NCBI RefSeq assembly: GCF_040939455.1
Contig: NC_134106.1
Location: 77,693,001-77,757,000 of the forward strand
Reading direction: 5' to 3'
Length of the DNA: 64,000 nt
Source: Microcebus murinus
Lineage: Eukaryota; Chordata; Mammalia; Primates; Cheirogaleidae
A program made the translations under genes and the position numbers. The notes below the pieces were generated by a model, which had not been told where the DNA came from, searched no databases, and saw only the letters and a list, made by a program, of their open reading frames with translations. This document shows positions 43,702 through 64,000 of the stretch, piece by piece (position 1 is the stretch's first letter; every line of letters begins with the position of its first letter).

Positions 43702-43905
43702 AAAAGCATATCCAGTCTTTACTGTGTCAACAGTATTGATGAAGTGATTTCTTGTAAAACTTGTAAATAAATTCTTTGTAGATATCTTAAAGGTGTAAAG
43801 TTTGCAAATTTGAAGAAATATATGTTAACACTATTGCCAAGTACATTCCCTGAAACTAATTAAATGTAAATTTCTATAATAAATATTTTTTAAACTAAAG
43901 CATGC
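43702..43905 (+). other. UNC50: UNC50 3' UTR with two poly(A) signals
   Basis: A short AT-rich UTR. AATAAA occurs at 43766-43771 and again at 43878-43883; either could be used. The end is inferred. Confidence 0.6.
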
Positions 43906-44499
43906 ATTTTATTGATTATATTTGTACACCCAAGAGCTATATATTAAATACTAAGGGCATGGGAAAAACAGAAATGTAAACTAACATGAAGTATTTGAGA
44001 GAATATCTATTAATATTTAGAGTGAGATAATAAGCATGCACTCACCTTTCTCCTGATTGTTCCTGGCAAGGTACATAATCTACCTGATTTCTAACAAGCT
44101 GTATTTTAAACATGTATATAGGTCACCTGATCCCAACCTAACCTTCAAAAGCCTCTTCAATCTGTAACATCATTCAAACAGGAGTCACTATACTACAGGC
44201 CCTAAACATCACAACATTTTCTCTGCTTTAAAAAAAAATTTTTTTAAAGCAAACACTTGAAAATAGATTAAAGAGGCCCATGGTGGGTACTTTTATTTGT
44301 GGAACTGTATAGTATATATAATAAAGTGAACACCTGTGTGATATTGATAATCACAGTCTTAATAAGGCTTTTTTCCCCTTCTTTAAAGACTTTATAAGAC
44401 CCAAATAAAGGATCCATTCCATTAAAAATATTGTATTGATGTTAAATAATCAGAACTACTCATTAAGTTTCACCTAATTGTATTAGAAGGAATCTGAAT
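43906..44499. other. Gap between converging UNC50 and MGAT4A 3' ends
   Basis: About 0.6 kb of AT-rich sequence with no gene. The real gap depends on which poly(A) sites are used. Confidence 0.5.
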
Positions 44500-44521
44500 T
44501 CAACATGGCTTTTGAAACTTC

Positions 44522-44527
44522 TTTATT
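44522..44527 (-). terminator. MGAT4A: MGAT4A candidate poly(A) signal
   Basis: TTTATT on the plus strand, AATAAA on the gene strand, about 0.6 kb past the UNC50 end. Other hexamers occur, for example near 43908. Confidence 0.45.
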
Positions 44528-46439
44528 TCAAATACACATGAACAGCTGTGGCACAGAGAAACAGTGATGAAAGGCACAATCAACAAGACCAGTTATTGGG
44601 TTTTCAATTATAGCAGCAAATCTGAAAATAAATAATCTTTCTTTCTTTAAAAATCTGACAGATACCTAAAATATTACTACAGATATTAACTATTCAACTA
44701 ATGAAGACATTTTAAGGAAAATATGTACAATACATTTAAGAAGAAAAACACTCTGGTACAACCTGGCAGAGATTCCTCAGCTTCTCCATGAGATGCTTCC
44801 AGAAACAACCCTAAATGCAAAGACAACCTTTCCAAAGTGTTCTGAATGAGACACGCTTTAGTTTTTTATTCCATGAATGAAACACAATTGTTACACTTAG
44901 GCTGATCTCTAAAATCTTTCTTAGAAAATACTACTGTCTATACTGAAATAAAAAGTATCAAATCTGCTGGCAGTGCATCTTACAGTACTGTCGATATCAG
45001 CCATTTTTAAGGCTCAGAGAATATGCCTTCAAAAGATATTTTCACCAGATTTGAGCAAACACTGAGCATTTCAAATAAAGAATGGAATGCCAACCAAGCT
45101 AATGTACCAAACCTTTGATTCCAGGACAGTTTAGTAATTACTAATACAGTGAAACAGCCAGGAGCGAGTAATACATAAAATAGCCTCCCTAATGGCGAGT
45201 ATTAAAATATTCCCCACAACAAACAAGCCTTATTTTAGGACAAATTTAGCACCACTATATTTTACATTTTTACTGCAATGTTAACAGTGGGAATGACACA
45301 AAGTGCTTCCCTTCAACACTCAGTTTACTTTCTAGAACACTGTCTTCTAAATTCTCAGCTCACATGCACAGTGGAGTGCCAGCTCACTCCTTCCTGTTTG
45401 TTCCTTTGAAAACGACCTATTTAGTGCCTGAACTGGTGAAGTGAGTGTTTCGGGTAAAAAAAAAAAGAATTAACATATAGGTATCGATGATATGGAGATA
45501 TATAACAAAATCCTTGGTTTGGTTTCTTTTTAAATAATATTGTCTTTTTATTTTAGCATTGTATGTTCACATGCATTAAAGAAAGCATACTAGTTATCAT
45601 AGCATATATCTAAGATTAATAATTTATAAAATTTCACAACTATCAAACTAAATTTTACACACTATAAATATTGCTACATAGCTTGGAAAAGTTTCCTTTT
45701 CTATAAAGGGATTGGATATCTAAGTTCTCTTACAACACTAAGATATGATTATGACTCAAATTTCCCATATTTTTAGTCTGTAGCCTTATTTTTCTTCCTT
45801 TAGCTCTACTTGGTCTTACATCAATCAAGGCCATAGCAGTATATAAAAATAAGCACAAAAATTAAAGGATAAACCAAAATAAACATTAGCAAGTAATGGC
45901 TTGGATGCAGAGAGGTATTTGGGGAAAATACTCTTTAAGTAATAAAAATTTAGTTGGCCCACATAGGATCTGATCTGTGTTAGATGATTAGGTTTTAGTC
46001 TAGAAGAAAATTGTCTGTCAGTACAGAGTAGATTATCTGATGTTTACATAAAGGCATAAGTTTTGTTTTCTTAATGTTGTAATTAATACCACTGTTTATC
46101 ATTCTTTAATATATTCTTGACAGGCTCAGAGCAGCCTGGATTGGTATAAGGTAACACCAAAAAAAAAAAAAAAAAAAAGATTCCTTATACACTGTTTTGA
46201 TCCTATTCGTACAATTTCATTCTAGCAGTTCCTTTACAAAGTGCTACTAAGATGCTGCAACTTTGCCGACATATTTCCAGTGAAGACTATTTAAGATCTC
46301 TGGCAGAGCACATCCCAGATGAGGCCCAGATATATGATTTGCTAGTAAAGACTTTATTTGTGCATTTACCAAGAAATATCCAACATATGAAAGGAATCAA
46401 GTATGAAGACTTCCTCTATCTCTTTTAAATATTACATTC

Positions 46440-46991
46440 ATTTTCTATCACTGCATAACAAATTGAGCAGCTTAAAACACAACTCTATTTATTTATTAGT
46501 TCCGTAGGTCAGAAGTCCAAGCAGGCTTAACTGTGTTCTCTGCTTAGGGTCTCACAAAGCTGGAATCGAGGTGTTGGTCTGGCTGGGTCTTATCTGGAGA
46601 TGCATTTCCAAGCCCATGAATGACCTTTGTGGGCTGAATTCAGTTCCTGTGGCTGTAGGACTGCAGTTCCCATTTTGCCTCTCTCAGCTCCTACTTAAGG
46701 CCACCTATATTCCTTCTCATGTGGCCCCTTCTACCTTAAAACAGCAGTGGTGCCTTGAGTCCTTCTGCTTTGAGTCTCTGACTTCTGCTACCAGCCTGAG
46801 AAAACTCTTGCTTTTAATGGTCCCACAAGATTTGATTAGACACTCCCAGATAATCTTCCTTTTGCTCTATAATGTGATATAATCATGGATTATACAAGTT
46901 CCACCCACACTCAAAGGGGAGGATATTATACAAGGTCATTGGTGGGGGCAGTACAGGGTTGGGGGTCATTTTTAGAATTCTGCCTACCACA
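46440..46991 (+). mobile_element. MLT1-type solo LTR (ERVL-MaLR) in the MGAT4A 3' UTR
   Basis: About 550 bp from 'cactgcataacaaattgagc' and 'cttaaaacacaactc' through 'cagaagtccaagcaggc' to the diagnostic end 'ttagaattctgcctaccaca'. Ancient and non-coding; the orientation is opposite to MGAT4A transcription. Confidence 0.8.
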
Positions 46992-47376
46992 CATATACTG
47001 CTATTCATTAGAACAATCTCTGCAAACATGCTGTTTCCACATAACCAAACTTTTGAGGGATAGAATTGTTGGCAATTTTTTTCATTATTATAACAGATTT
47101 AAAAGAAGCTTTCATAACTTTGCTTATGGTTTTTAAAATAACCATAATTTTTAATTATTTATTTGTGCAACCACTAATTTGAAAAAGCTATACCTTGTTC
47201 AGAGACATCTCCAATGGTTAAATTAATATACACATACATGTCTATAGCCTATGTGCTAAATAATCCATTTGCACTAAACTTTTCCCAAAGCTTTTCAATC
47301 ACACTATCTTTTTTGACTACATAGTACAATACAATGCATGCTGTGGAAAATGCAATAAGATTGTAATAAAGAACTT

Positions 47377-47438
47377 AGAAATCATAAAATCCTAGAAATA
47401 GGTCCTCAGAAATCATAAAATCCTAGAAATAGGTCCTC
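47377..47438. repeat. 31-bp perfect tandem duplication
   Basis: Two identical 31-bp units, each beginning agaaatcataaaatcctag, back to back in the MGAT4A 3' UTR. Confidence 0.95.
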
Positions 47439-47574
47439 AACTTTCTCTTCTTTCCCACATATATTTGCATTATGATATATTCACATTTGCTATTAACCTC
47501 ATGAGAATTCATTAATTCTGGTTTCTAAATGTTCACATTAGCACTCTTGACACAGTACTTCCCAACAGAACTTT

Positions 47575-47750
47575 CTGTAATGACGAAAACCTTCTGTACC
47601 TGTGGTGTCCAGTGTGGTGGCCACTAGCCACACATAACCATTAAGCACTTCAACTGCAGCTAGTGTGACTGCAGAGCTGAATTTTTAAAATTAATTTAAA
47701 TAGCCCCATGTGGTTAGTGGCTACTGTATAGGCCAGCACAGCTCAAAAGC
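47575..47750. mobile_element. Palindromic DNA-transposon fossil
   Basis: 'gtgtggtggccactagccac' at the left is mirrored by 'gtggttagtggctactgtat' at the right, around an AT-rich centre. The family name is unsure. Confidence 0.55.
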
Positions 47751-48923
47751 CTAACAGGTTATGTGAAATACACACCAGATGACAAACCAAACCATGCTCC
47801 AATTTATATGTGTGTGTGCATGTGTGTAAAATAAGTCCCAAAATTTGACACTGGTCAAGTGGCTCAGTGCCCTCTCAAGGTCAAGAATTTACCTTCTTTC
47901 ACTTCCAGGCACTCTGCACCTCATCCAATCTTCTACCCTAACACTGCTCCCAGTCCAGTTTCTTGCGTGGGGACAGCACGGCTTCCTCTCCTTGACTAGT
48001 GTAGAACTGGGCAAAAAGGAGGGAGCAACTAACCATGACATCCCATGAGCACCTGCTGCATCAGACGACAAAAGTATGAACTGTGGGTGTGCCTCAGGAG
48101 CTTGAACTTTGGTCAGAAAGATAACACACAGCCCACATAGAAATGTACCCCAGAAACAAGCAAAAACTAGACAGTTGAGTCTGTATAGAAGCATGCAGCA
48201 AGGACAACAGAGAAAGGCGATAAGAAAGACAAAGAGGAGGGTGGGCTGGAACAGCTGGTCCCCTCATCCAGACACTGACTGGCCACCTGCCATGTGCCAG
48301 GCACATCCTAAGCACTGATAAATTCAAGGGGAAGAGAACACAAGAAAGGCCTGGAATGATGGGAAAGATCTGGCTAAAAGGATTCTTACGAACAGGAGGG
48401 ATGAGAAAAGCCTGGGCAAGGAGACCACAAGAAACCAGGAAGCAGCTGGCTAGACAGTCTGAGCATCTTTAGAGGCCAAAACAAATGGCACCAGGAGCTG
48501 CTATAACTTTCTCCTCCCTAGATTTTCAGAGCATGGCCTTTCTTCCTGACACCGGAGTTGGCAACTAAGGAACAAGGGACCCAAGGGGACTCCTAAACCC
48601 ATCTGTACAGATTTTTATCTTCTGTTACTCAGTCATTTTAGCAGTAACTTAGTATGCTAAACCAGTTCCTATGTTTTACACAATGAAAAGGATATACCTC
48701 TTCTTTAATGAAATTTGCTTGTGGGTACTTGGCCAAAATAATTTGAGAAGAAAATAAAAAGTAAATTCAAGAACATGAAAATTATATCGAAAAAACCCTA
48801 ATAAAAAATTTCAACTGGACTTTGACATAAAAATCATTATCGGCAAACATGATTGACTTTTCAATCAAGAAAAATAACTAAAAATTATTACAATGTGGAC
48901 TGATGGAAATAATTGTAGTATAT

Positions 48924-49163
48924 CAGTGTTTCCCAACCTTTTCCACTTCATGACACTGCACAGAAAATACTGCTGTTTGATGCAATTTGTCCAGCACACT
49001 GGCCAAGCAGCTGAAGCTCCTCCATGCTTTAGGCAACCAGCTAGAACCTCCTCCCCACCTGAGGCCCTGGAAAGCTCAGGGGAACCAAACTCTGCACATC
49101 TGTAACCAACACACAACCCACCTGAGGCACACCAGCGTGTCAGACTAGACTGGCTGGGAACTG
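48924..49163. mobile_element. Possible hAT-like non-autonomous element
   Basis: Starts cagtgtttcccaaccttttc and ends tggctgggaactg; the ends are imperfect inverted repeats 240 bp apart. No matching 8-bp target duplication is visible. Confidence 0.4.
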
Positions 49164-50429
49164 AAGTTGATAATTCATCATTATTTTAAAGTACTTTTAT
49201 AAAGATCACTGATTGCTGAGGCGGATAACATTCTTTGTTTGTAGAAGTAACATTATTTGGAATTGCATGTTTAAGAATACTAAACATACTTTTGGACATG
49301 GAATTTACTTATAAGTTCATAATGCAATAGAATAAATCATTTTGGAAAAATATATGACTGCTACAATACCTTTCGCCCAAAACAGTATTACAATTTTTCT
49401 TTAAAATTGTACCAATGATGACTTAACACAATAATATCACCTAGAAAACATTTTGTCAGAACTCATAAAATGAGTGCAGATATAAAAGAATCAACAAGAG
49501 ATAATGCATCTAACTCATGAGTTAAAGACAATGATTAAAAAGGAAAGAAGAGTTTGTCATTTTACATATCAGAGGAAATGTAATGACTTAAGTTTACAAT
49601 AATTCAAGTTGAATGCATCACACTTGCACATTGAAATTTATCAGACTGATTTTTCGTGGCTATACACCATACACAGTATAGTAAAATAACCCCCAAGAAG
49701 GACATTGGTCTTTAAAATCTTGGCTTTAAGGAATGACAAATGTCTTTGAAAATATTTTGTTCAGAATCACTGTGATTATAAAAGTACTTCAGTTAAGAAA
49801 TCCATCTATAATCAATCTTAAATGGCAGTGCATTTGAAAAATGGCATTGATTTGTAATGTCTGCATTTTCCAAAGAAAAAGATAGAAAGAACTTAAAAAA
49901 GCAAGTTAATTGGTTTTCAAAAAATGTATCAATTCAAAAATTTACTGCACAAAAATATGTACTTCTTAAGTGTTTCTAATAAATTAACTTCATAACATTT
50001 TTATGTATATTTATATATTTATATATATAATCCCTGATAATCTATAAAAGAGGGTCTATAATAGTAAAATAAGTGAACCTCAAAAGTACCCCCTTCATAA
50101 AATGTATTTAACATTAGTTTTTCTCAAATTTAAGGAATGTAACAATATGTACAACTCTTATGTATTAGTATAATACCAAAATAGTACAAGTCATATTAAC
50201 AGGCTGTCATAATTGTAAAATGTTTGAGACAAGTTAAAATCGGAGGACAGCGTAGTTTCAAATGAATGCAATTATCATGGGAGATTCACTTTCCAAGTGG
50301 AAATGACAATCATCTTATCTACAGTAGATTTCACAAGAGGTAGTGTTCAAGTAAAAAAAAAAAAAAAGACATGCTTAACTATCTTTAATCAATAAATTCA
50401 CTAGAAAAAAATGTTGATTTCTTAGATGA

Positions 50430-60467
<10,038 letters not shown>

Positions 60468-60560
60468 CTGAAAATACAAACATGAAAATACTAGGCTTTA
60501 CACAGACGCAAGAAGATGATCTTACCTCAAAAGGAAGCCTTTCTAAACCACACTCTAATT

Positions 60561-60752
60561 CAGGGGTCCTCAAACTTTTTGAACAGGGGGCCAGTTCACT
60601 GTCCCTCAAACCATTGGAGAGTGCGCACTGTGGGCCCGGGATGAGTCGGCTGCTAAGCAGGACAGGCAGCGGCGGCAAAAACACCCGGCGGGCCGGATAA
60701 ACGTCCTAAGCCGGCGGCATGTGGCCTGTGGGCCGTAGTTTGAGAACGCCTG
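60561..60752. mobile_element. hAT MITE, second copy, 192 bp
   Basis: Same ends and interior as 55539-55729 (CAGGGGTCCTCAAACT, 'gagagtgcgcactgtgggcc'), with many CpGs. Its flanks ctctaatt and gtctaact agree only in part, so the target duplication has decayed or the end is shifted. Confidence 0.85.
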
Positions 60753-61354
60753 CGGTCTAACTACACAAAGTTGACTCTAGAATGTGTAGTAACAGCACAG
60801 TATGCACTCTGAATAGCTGTAGGAAATTTAAAAATTTAAGGGTAGGTAAACCCCTAAGTGATATGTTAATTCCTTCTGTCAGAAATAAGACCATTGCTGC
60901 TTAATATAACATACTTGACAGATTTTTAAAAAAAGATGACAGTTTTATGTTGCTTAAAATGCTTTAAATATTTAAGGAATAATCGAAATTGTAGTACCTA
61001 CATAATACTGCTGTATCTTGTATCGGAGAAAAATTTCACTAGGACAAACATTAGTCATGGCAAGTTTAAAGTCTGGTTTTATTAAATATAAATAATTTTA
61101 GCATTAGTAGACTGAAAGTAAATTAACCTCTTTCAAATATCTGAATAATTCCATTTGTCAATATTAAAAAAATTGAGTAATGGTAAATTATAGCATAATA
61201 TATTGTGAAAAATCTAAAATACTCTCTGGGTATGAGTATAATGTTCTATGTTTTCATACTTTGAAAATGAACTAGTATGTGTAAGTGTGCAGGAAAAGGT
61301 GGAAAGTAGATAGGACATACAATATGTCTAAATCTAAAACTAACTCTAGTTAAA

Positions 61355-61565
61355 TGGTTAAAAGTTTAGGGTTAGGAGTCTGAAAGACCTGGGTTCAAAT
61401 CCTAGTCTCTGACTCACTAGAATTTTTACCTTTAACAAGCTACTTTAGCTTTCTGAGCAGGAGTTTCTTCTACATAATGCAGATTCCCACTTACCTTAAA
61501 TGACTGTCCCAAAGAGTTTATAAGAACTGATAAAAAGCCCCCTGCATATTAAAAATGCTCAGCCA
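61355..61565 (+). repeat. MIR
   Basis: 'gacctgggttcaaatcctag', 'aacaagctactttagctttc', and 'taagaactgataaaaagc' in MIR order. Confidence 0.75.
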
Positions 61566-61737
61566 AGTCACAGGTACATGATGGTTATAATATGGTTACA
61601 GCAGGGTACTTGTGGGCAAAAATCATCTGTGATAATGATTTGATTTTCAAATGTTAAACAGCATGAGGAACCCTGATAAAAGGCTCTTTCTACTACAACA
61701 AAAATTACTTTCAGCATTTGCAGATGAAAGATGCTTT

Positions 61738-62024
61738 TTTATTTTTATTTTTTGTTGAGACAGGGTCTCACCCTGTTGCCCAGAGCCTCAATCATAGCTC
61801 ACTGCAACTTTGAACTTGTGGGCTCACGCAATCCTCTTGCCTAAGCCTGCCCACTAGCTAGCACTACAGGCATGTGCTACCACATCCGGCTATTGTTCAC
61901 ATTTTTTATAGTGATGGGATCTTGCTATGTTGCCCAGGCTGGTCTAGAACTCCTGGCCTCAGCGATCCTCCTGCCTTGGCCTCCCAAAGTGCTAGGATTA
62001 CAGGTGTGAGACACTATCCCTGGC
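61738..62024 (-). repeat. Old Alu (J-like)
   Basis: Flanking repeat tgaaagatgcttt at 61725 and 62025. Right arm 'gtgatgggatcttgctatg'. Confidence 0.9.
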
Positions 62025-62726
62025 TGAAAGATGCTTTCTTAAAGGACACCCTTAACTGGGAATGCTGATTCACACAGCCAGGCAGCACTCAATACCACAG
62101 CTGAAGATGTGAAAGAATGGGAGGAGGGAAGCCACTAATAAGAGCCCAGGAATAGAATCCAGAGTTCAGGCAGATTGATTCAGAGATGTTCACCACCTGA
62201 TTATGTATGATGAAAAACTCAGTACCACCTAAACTGTTTAACATTAGGTGAAGAAAGTGCACAAAATTAGCCAAAAAAAAATTTAAAAAAAGGCCAATGT
62301 GGTCACCGTGGTAGCCTTGGGGTTGTGATTTTTCCCATGATTCTTCACACTTTTAAGTTTGTGTACAATGAACACAGATTGTGTTATGTAGTCACAAAAT
62401 CTTTTCATAACATTTCATTTCTGTATTTATAAATAAAACTTCCACCTTTCCCCCCTCAGCAAATAAGTTATTGTGAAAAACAAAACAAAAGGTGATTCCT
62501 TTTCTCTGTCCTAGGAAGGGTGGGTATTTCCATAAATTCTAAGAAAGTTCATATATAGTATAATTTTAGATAAATTGTGTTTTACTATAAATGTGCTCTT
62601 AGCTGGGCCACACAAACATTACCTTACAGAGGTTTATTGTAAAAATATTTGTTGTAAAAAAATTTAATCTCCAATATATGTGTTCTGTAGCTGATTCTTT
62701 GATGGGTATTTTTTCAATTGTTAAAT

Positions 62727-62765
<39 letters not shown>

Positions 62766-62766
62766 T
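62727..62766. repeat. (TG)n(TA)n microsatellite
   Basis: About 12 TG units followed directly by about 8 TA units. Confidence 0.95.
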
Positions 62767-62811
62767 TTATAAATATATATATTTTTTCTTTTTCCTGATT
62801 ACAAAAGTAAA

Positions 62812-64000
62812 TCTCTTTTTGAGACTTCTACTTCTGGGAAGGTGGAAGTCTTTTTCCCTATTCCTTCTCCTAAGTACAACTAAAAACCCTGGACATTGTG
62901 CACTACATAAAACAAGCACAAGCAGACGCTGGGAGGTGGAGAGACGATGACACACTGACTAGGGCTTTGGGATCCGAGGAACAACAGGGTGGGGAGTTTC
63001 CTGGGTTTTCTTTGTACGTCCCAGACTTGGAGCTGACAAACTCAGAAACCTGGAAATGCCAATGGGAGCAGACAAAAAAAATGACACCCCCCCCCAAAAG
63101 CATTCCTTGTCTAGCCAAAGGATCGGGAAAAGAGCAGCCTAGTGAGACATAACACTTGTAGACAATACTCTACTCCAGCCAAACACCACAGAAAAAATGT
63201 GGCCCCAGCCCAACGACAGCCACAAAGGCTGAAGGGGTGTCTAACGGGTAATAACAAGGCCCTCCCCAATGACAACACTGGAGGACACACAGCAGTAAGG
63301 AGGACCCCTGCCCTGCCCAGCCAGGACGGCATGGGCATCCCTACCCAGCAGGGATGGAGAGCCTCTGCCCTCCTTGGGTGCCGACAGAGCACATGGGGCA
63401 ACCGAACTTCTGCCACCCCCACCTGGAAGTAACGAGGCATTACCACCCCCCACCCTTCCCCTGCTGCGGCCACGCTGGGAGAAGCTACAACAGATGGTTT
63501 AGAGAAGACCCAGTCTCAGAACATTATACCCCAAACATTACGGTTTCAATCAAAACTCACTCATCACACCAACAAGGAGAAGAATCTCAACTTGAATGAA
63601 AAAAAAAAGACCATCAATAAAGACTAACCAAGATAACAGAGATGTTAGAATTATCTGGAAAAGATTTTAAGAGCAGCCATCATAAAAATGCTTCAACAGC
63701 ACAAATATCTTGCAAACAAATGAAAAATTAGAAAGTTCCAACAAGGAAACAGAAGATATATATTAAAAAAAAAAAAGGACCAAATGGAACTTGTATACCT
63801 GAAAACACAATAACCCAAAATGAGAAACTCCATGGATGGACTCAACAGCAGAATGAAGGCCACAGAGAGGAAAGGGACAATACATCTAAAGACAGAACAA
63901 CAGAAATGACCCAATCTGAAGACTACAGAGAAAACAGACTTTTAAAAAAATGAGCAGAGCCCTAGGAACCTGTAGAACTATAACAAAAGATCTAATATGA
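62812..64000 (+). mobile_element. LINE-1 5' UTR running off the right edge
   Basis: 'ctcctaagtacaactaaaaa', 'aaacaagcacaagcagacg', 'ggatccgaggaacaacagg', then 'ccatcataaaaatgcttcaa', 'gatggactcaacagcagaat' and 'acaaaagatctaatatga' follow the order of older primate L1 5' UTRs as I recall it. ORF1 would lie beyond the window. Confidence 0.7.

Larger units (their letters stand above)
44500..50429 (-). other. MGAT4A: MGAT4A 3' UTR (about 5.9 kb)
   Basis: A long AT-rich stretch on the gene strand with no splice signal needed, running from the stop to a poly(A) signal at 44527-44522. It carries an MLT1-type LTR (46440-46991), a palindromic DNA-transposon fossil (about 47575-47750), a 31-bp tandem duplication (47377-47438), a possible hAT remnant (48924-49163) and A/T homopolymers near 45460, 46158 and 50350. 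Family knowledge says mammalian MGAT4A has a long last exon ending close to UNC50; the exact end is inferred. Confidence 0.6.
60753..62811 (-). other. MGAT4A: MGAT4A intron (right part)
   Basis: AT-rich, with a MIR (61355-61565), an old Alu (61738-62024) and a (TG)n(TA)n run (62727-62766). No upstream MGAT4A exon found. Confidence 0.6.

Noticed and set aside
47377..47438. CRISPR-like direct repeats
   Set aside because: Only two units with no spacer, in a mammalian 3' UTR; a simple tandem duplication.
63111..63473. 120-codon minus-strand open frame near the right edge
   Set aside because: Lies within the L1 5' UTR on the opposite strand, with no domain.

Overview
This is nuclear DNA from a primate, most likely a strepsirrhine and probably a lemur. 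It is mostly intron, UTR and interspersed repeat. Several Alu copies have the left arm ending in a block close to 'agttggtcaattaatttcttt', which I associate with lemur Alus, and there are young-looking DNA transposons and an L1 tail not expected in monkeys or apes. No bacterial, plasmid or phage features are present.

Four genes are recognisable from exon-by-exon translation with matching splice phases. They are in the order known from human chromosome 2q11.2. INPP4A (+): the last four exons of the main form (1572-17893), which include the catalytic CX5R motif, plus an alternative last exon at 12545-12725 that swaps the C-terminus for a hydrophobic tail. COA5 (-): the complete 74-residue coding sequence in three exons (34377 down to 29175). 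UNC50 (+): the complete 259-residue coding sequence in five coding exons (35551-43701) with a non-coding first exon near 34.6 kb. MGAT4A (-): the last four coding exons (60467 down to 50430) and a 3' UTR of roughly 5.9 kb ending near 44.5 kb.

Layout: 1-20.75 kb is the INPP4A 3' half and 3' UTR. 20.75-28.9 kb is intergenic, holding a MIR and two L1 3' fragments. 28.9-34.45 kb is COA5. 34.17-34.83 kb is a CpG-rich, ETS-motif-rich promoter shared head to head by COA5 and UNC50. 34.6-43.9 kb is UNC50. 43.9-44.5 kb is the short gap between the converging UNC50 and MGAT4A 3' ends. 44.5 kb to the window end is MGAT4A, with many repeats in its 8.95-kb intron, and the 5' UTR of an L1 at the right edge.

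The genes do not form a pathway: a phosphoinositide 4-phosphatase, a mitochondrial complex IV assembly factor, a Golgi membrane protein and a Golgi glycosyltransferase. The most useful observations are the INPP4A hydrophobic-tail exon behind a very long pyrimidine tract, a local duplication flanking UNC50 coding exon 2, a serine in COA5 at the position of the human A53P disease mutation, and several lineage-restricted DNA transposon copies. I found no previously undescribed system. All repeat names are from memory of consensus sequences and were not checked by a search.
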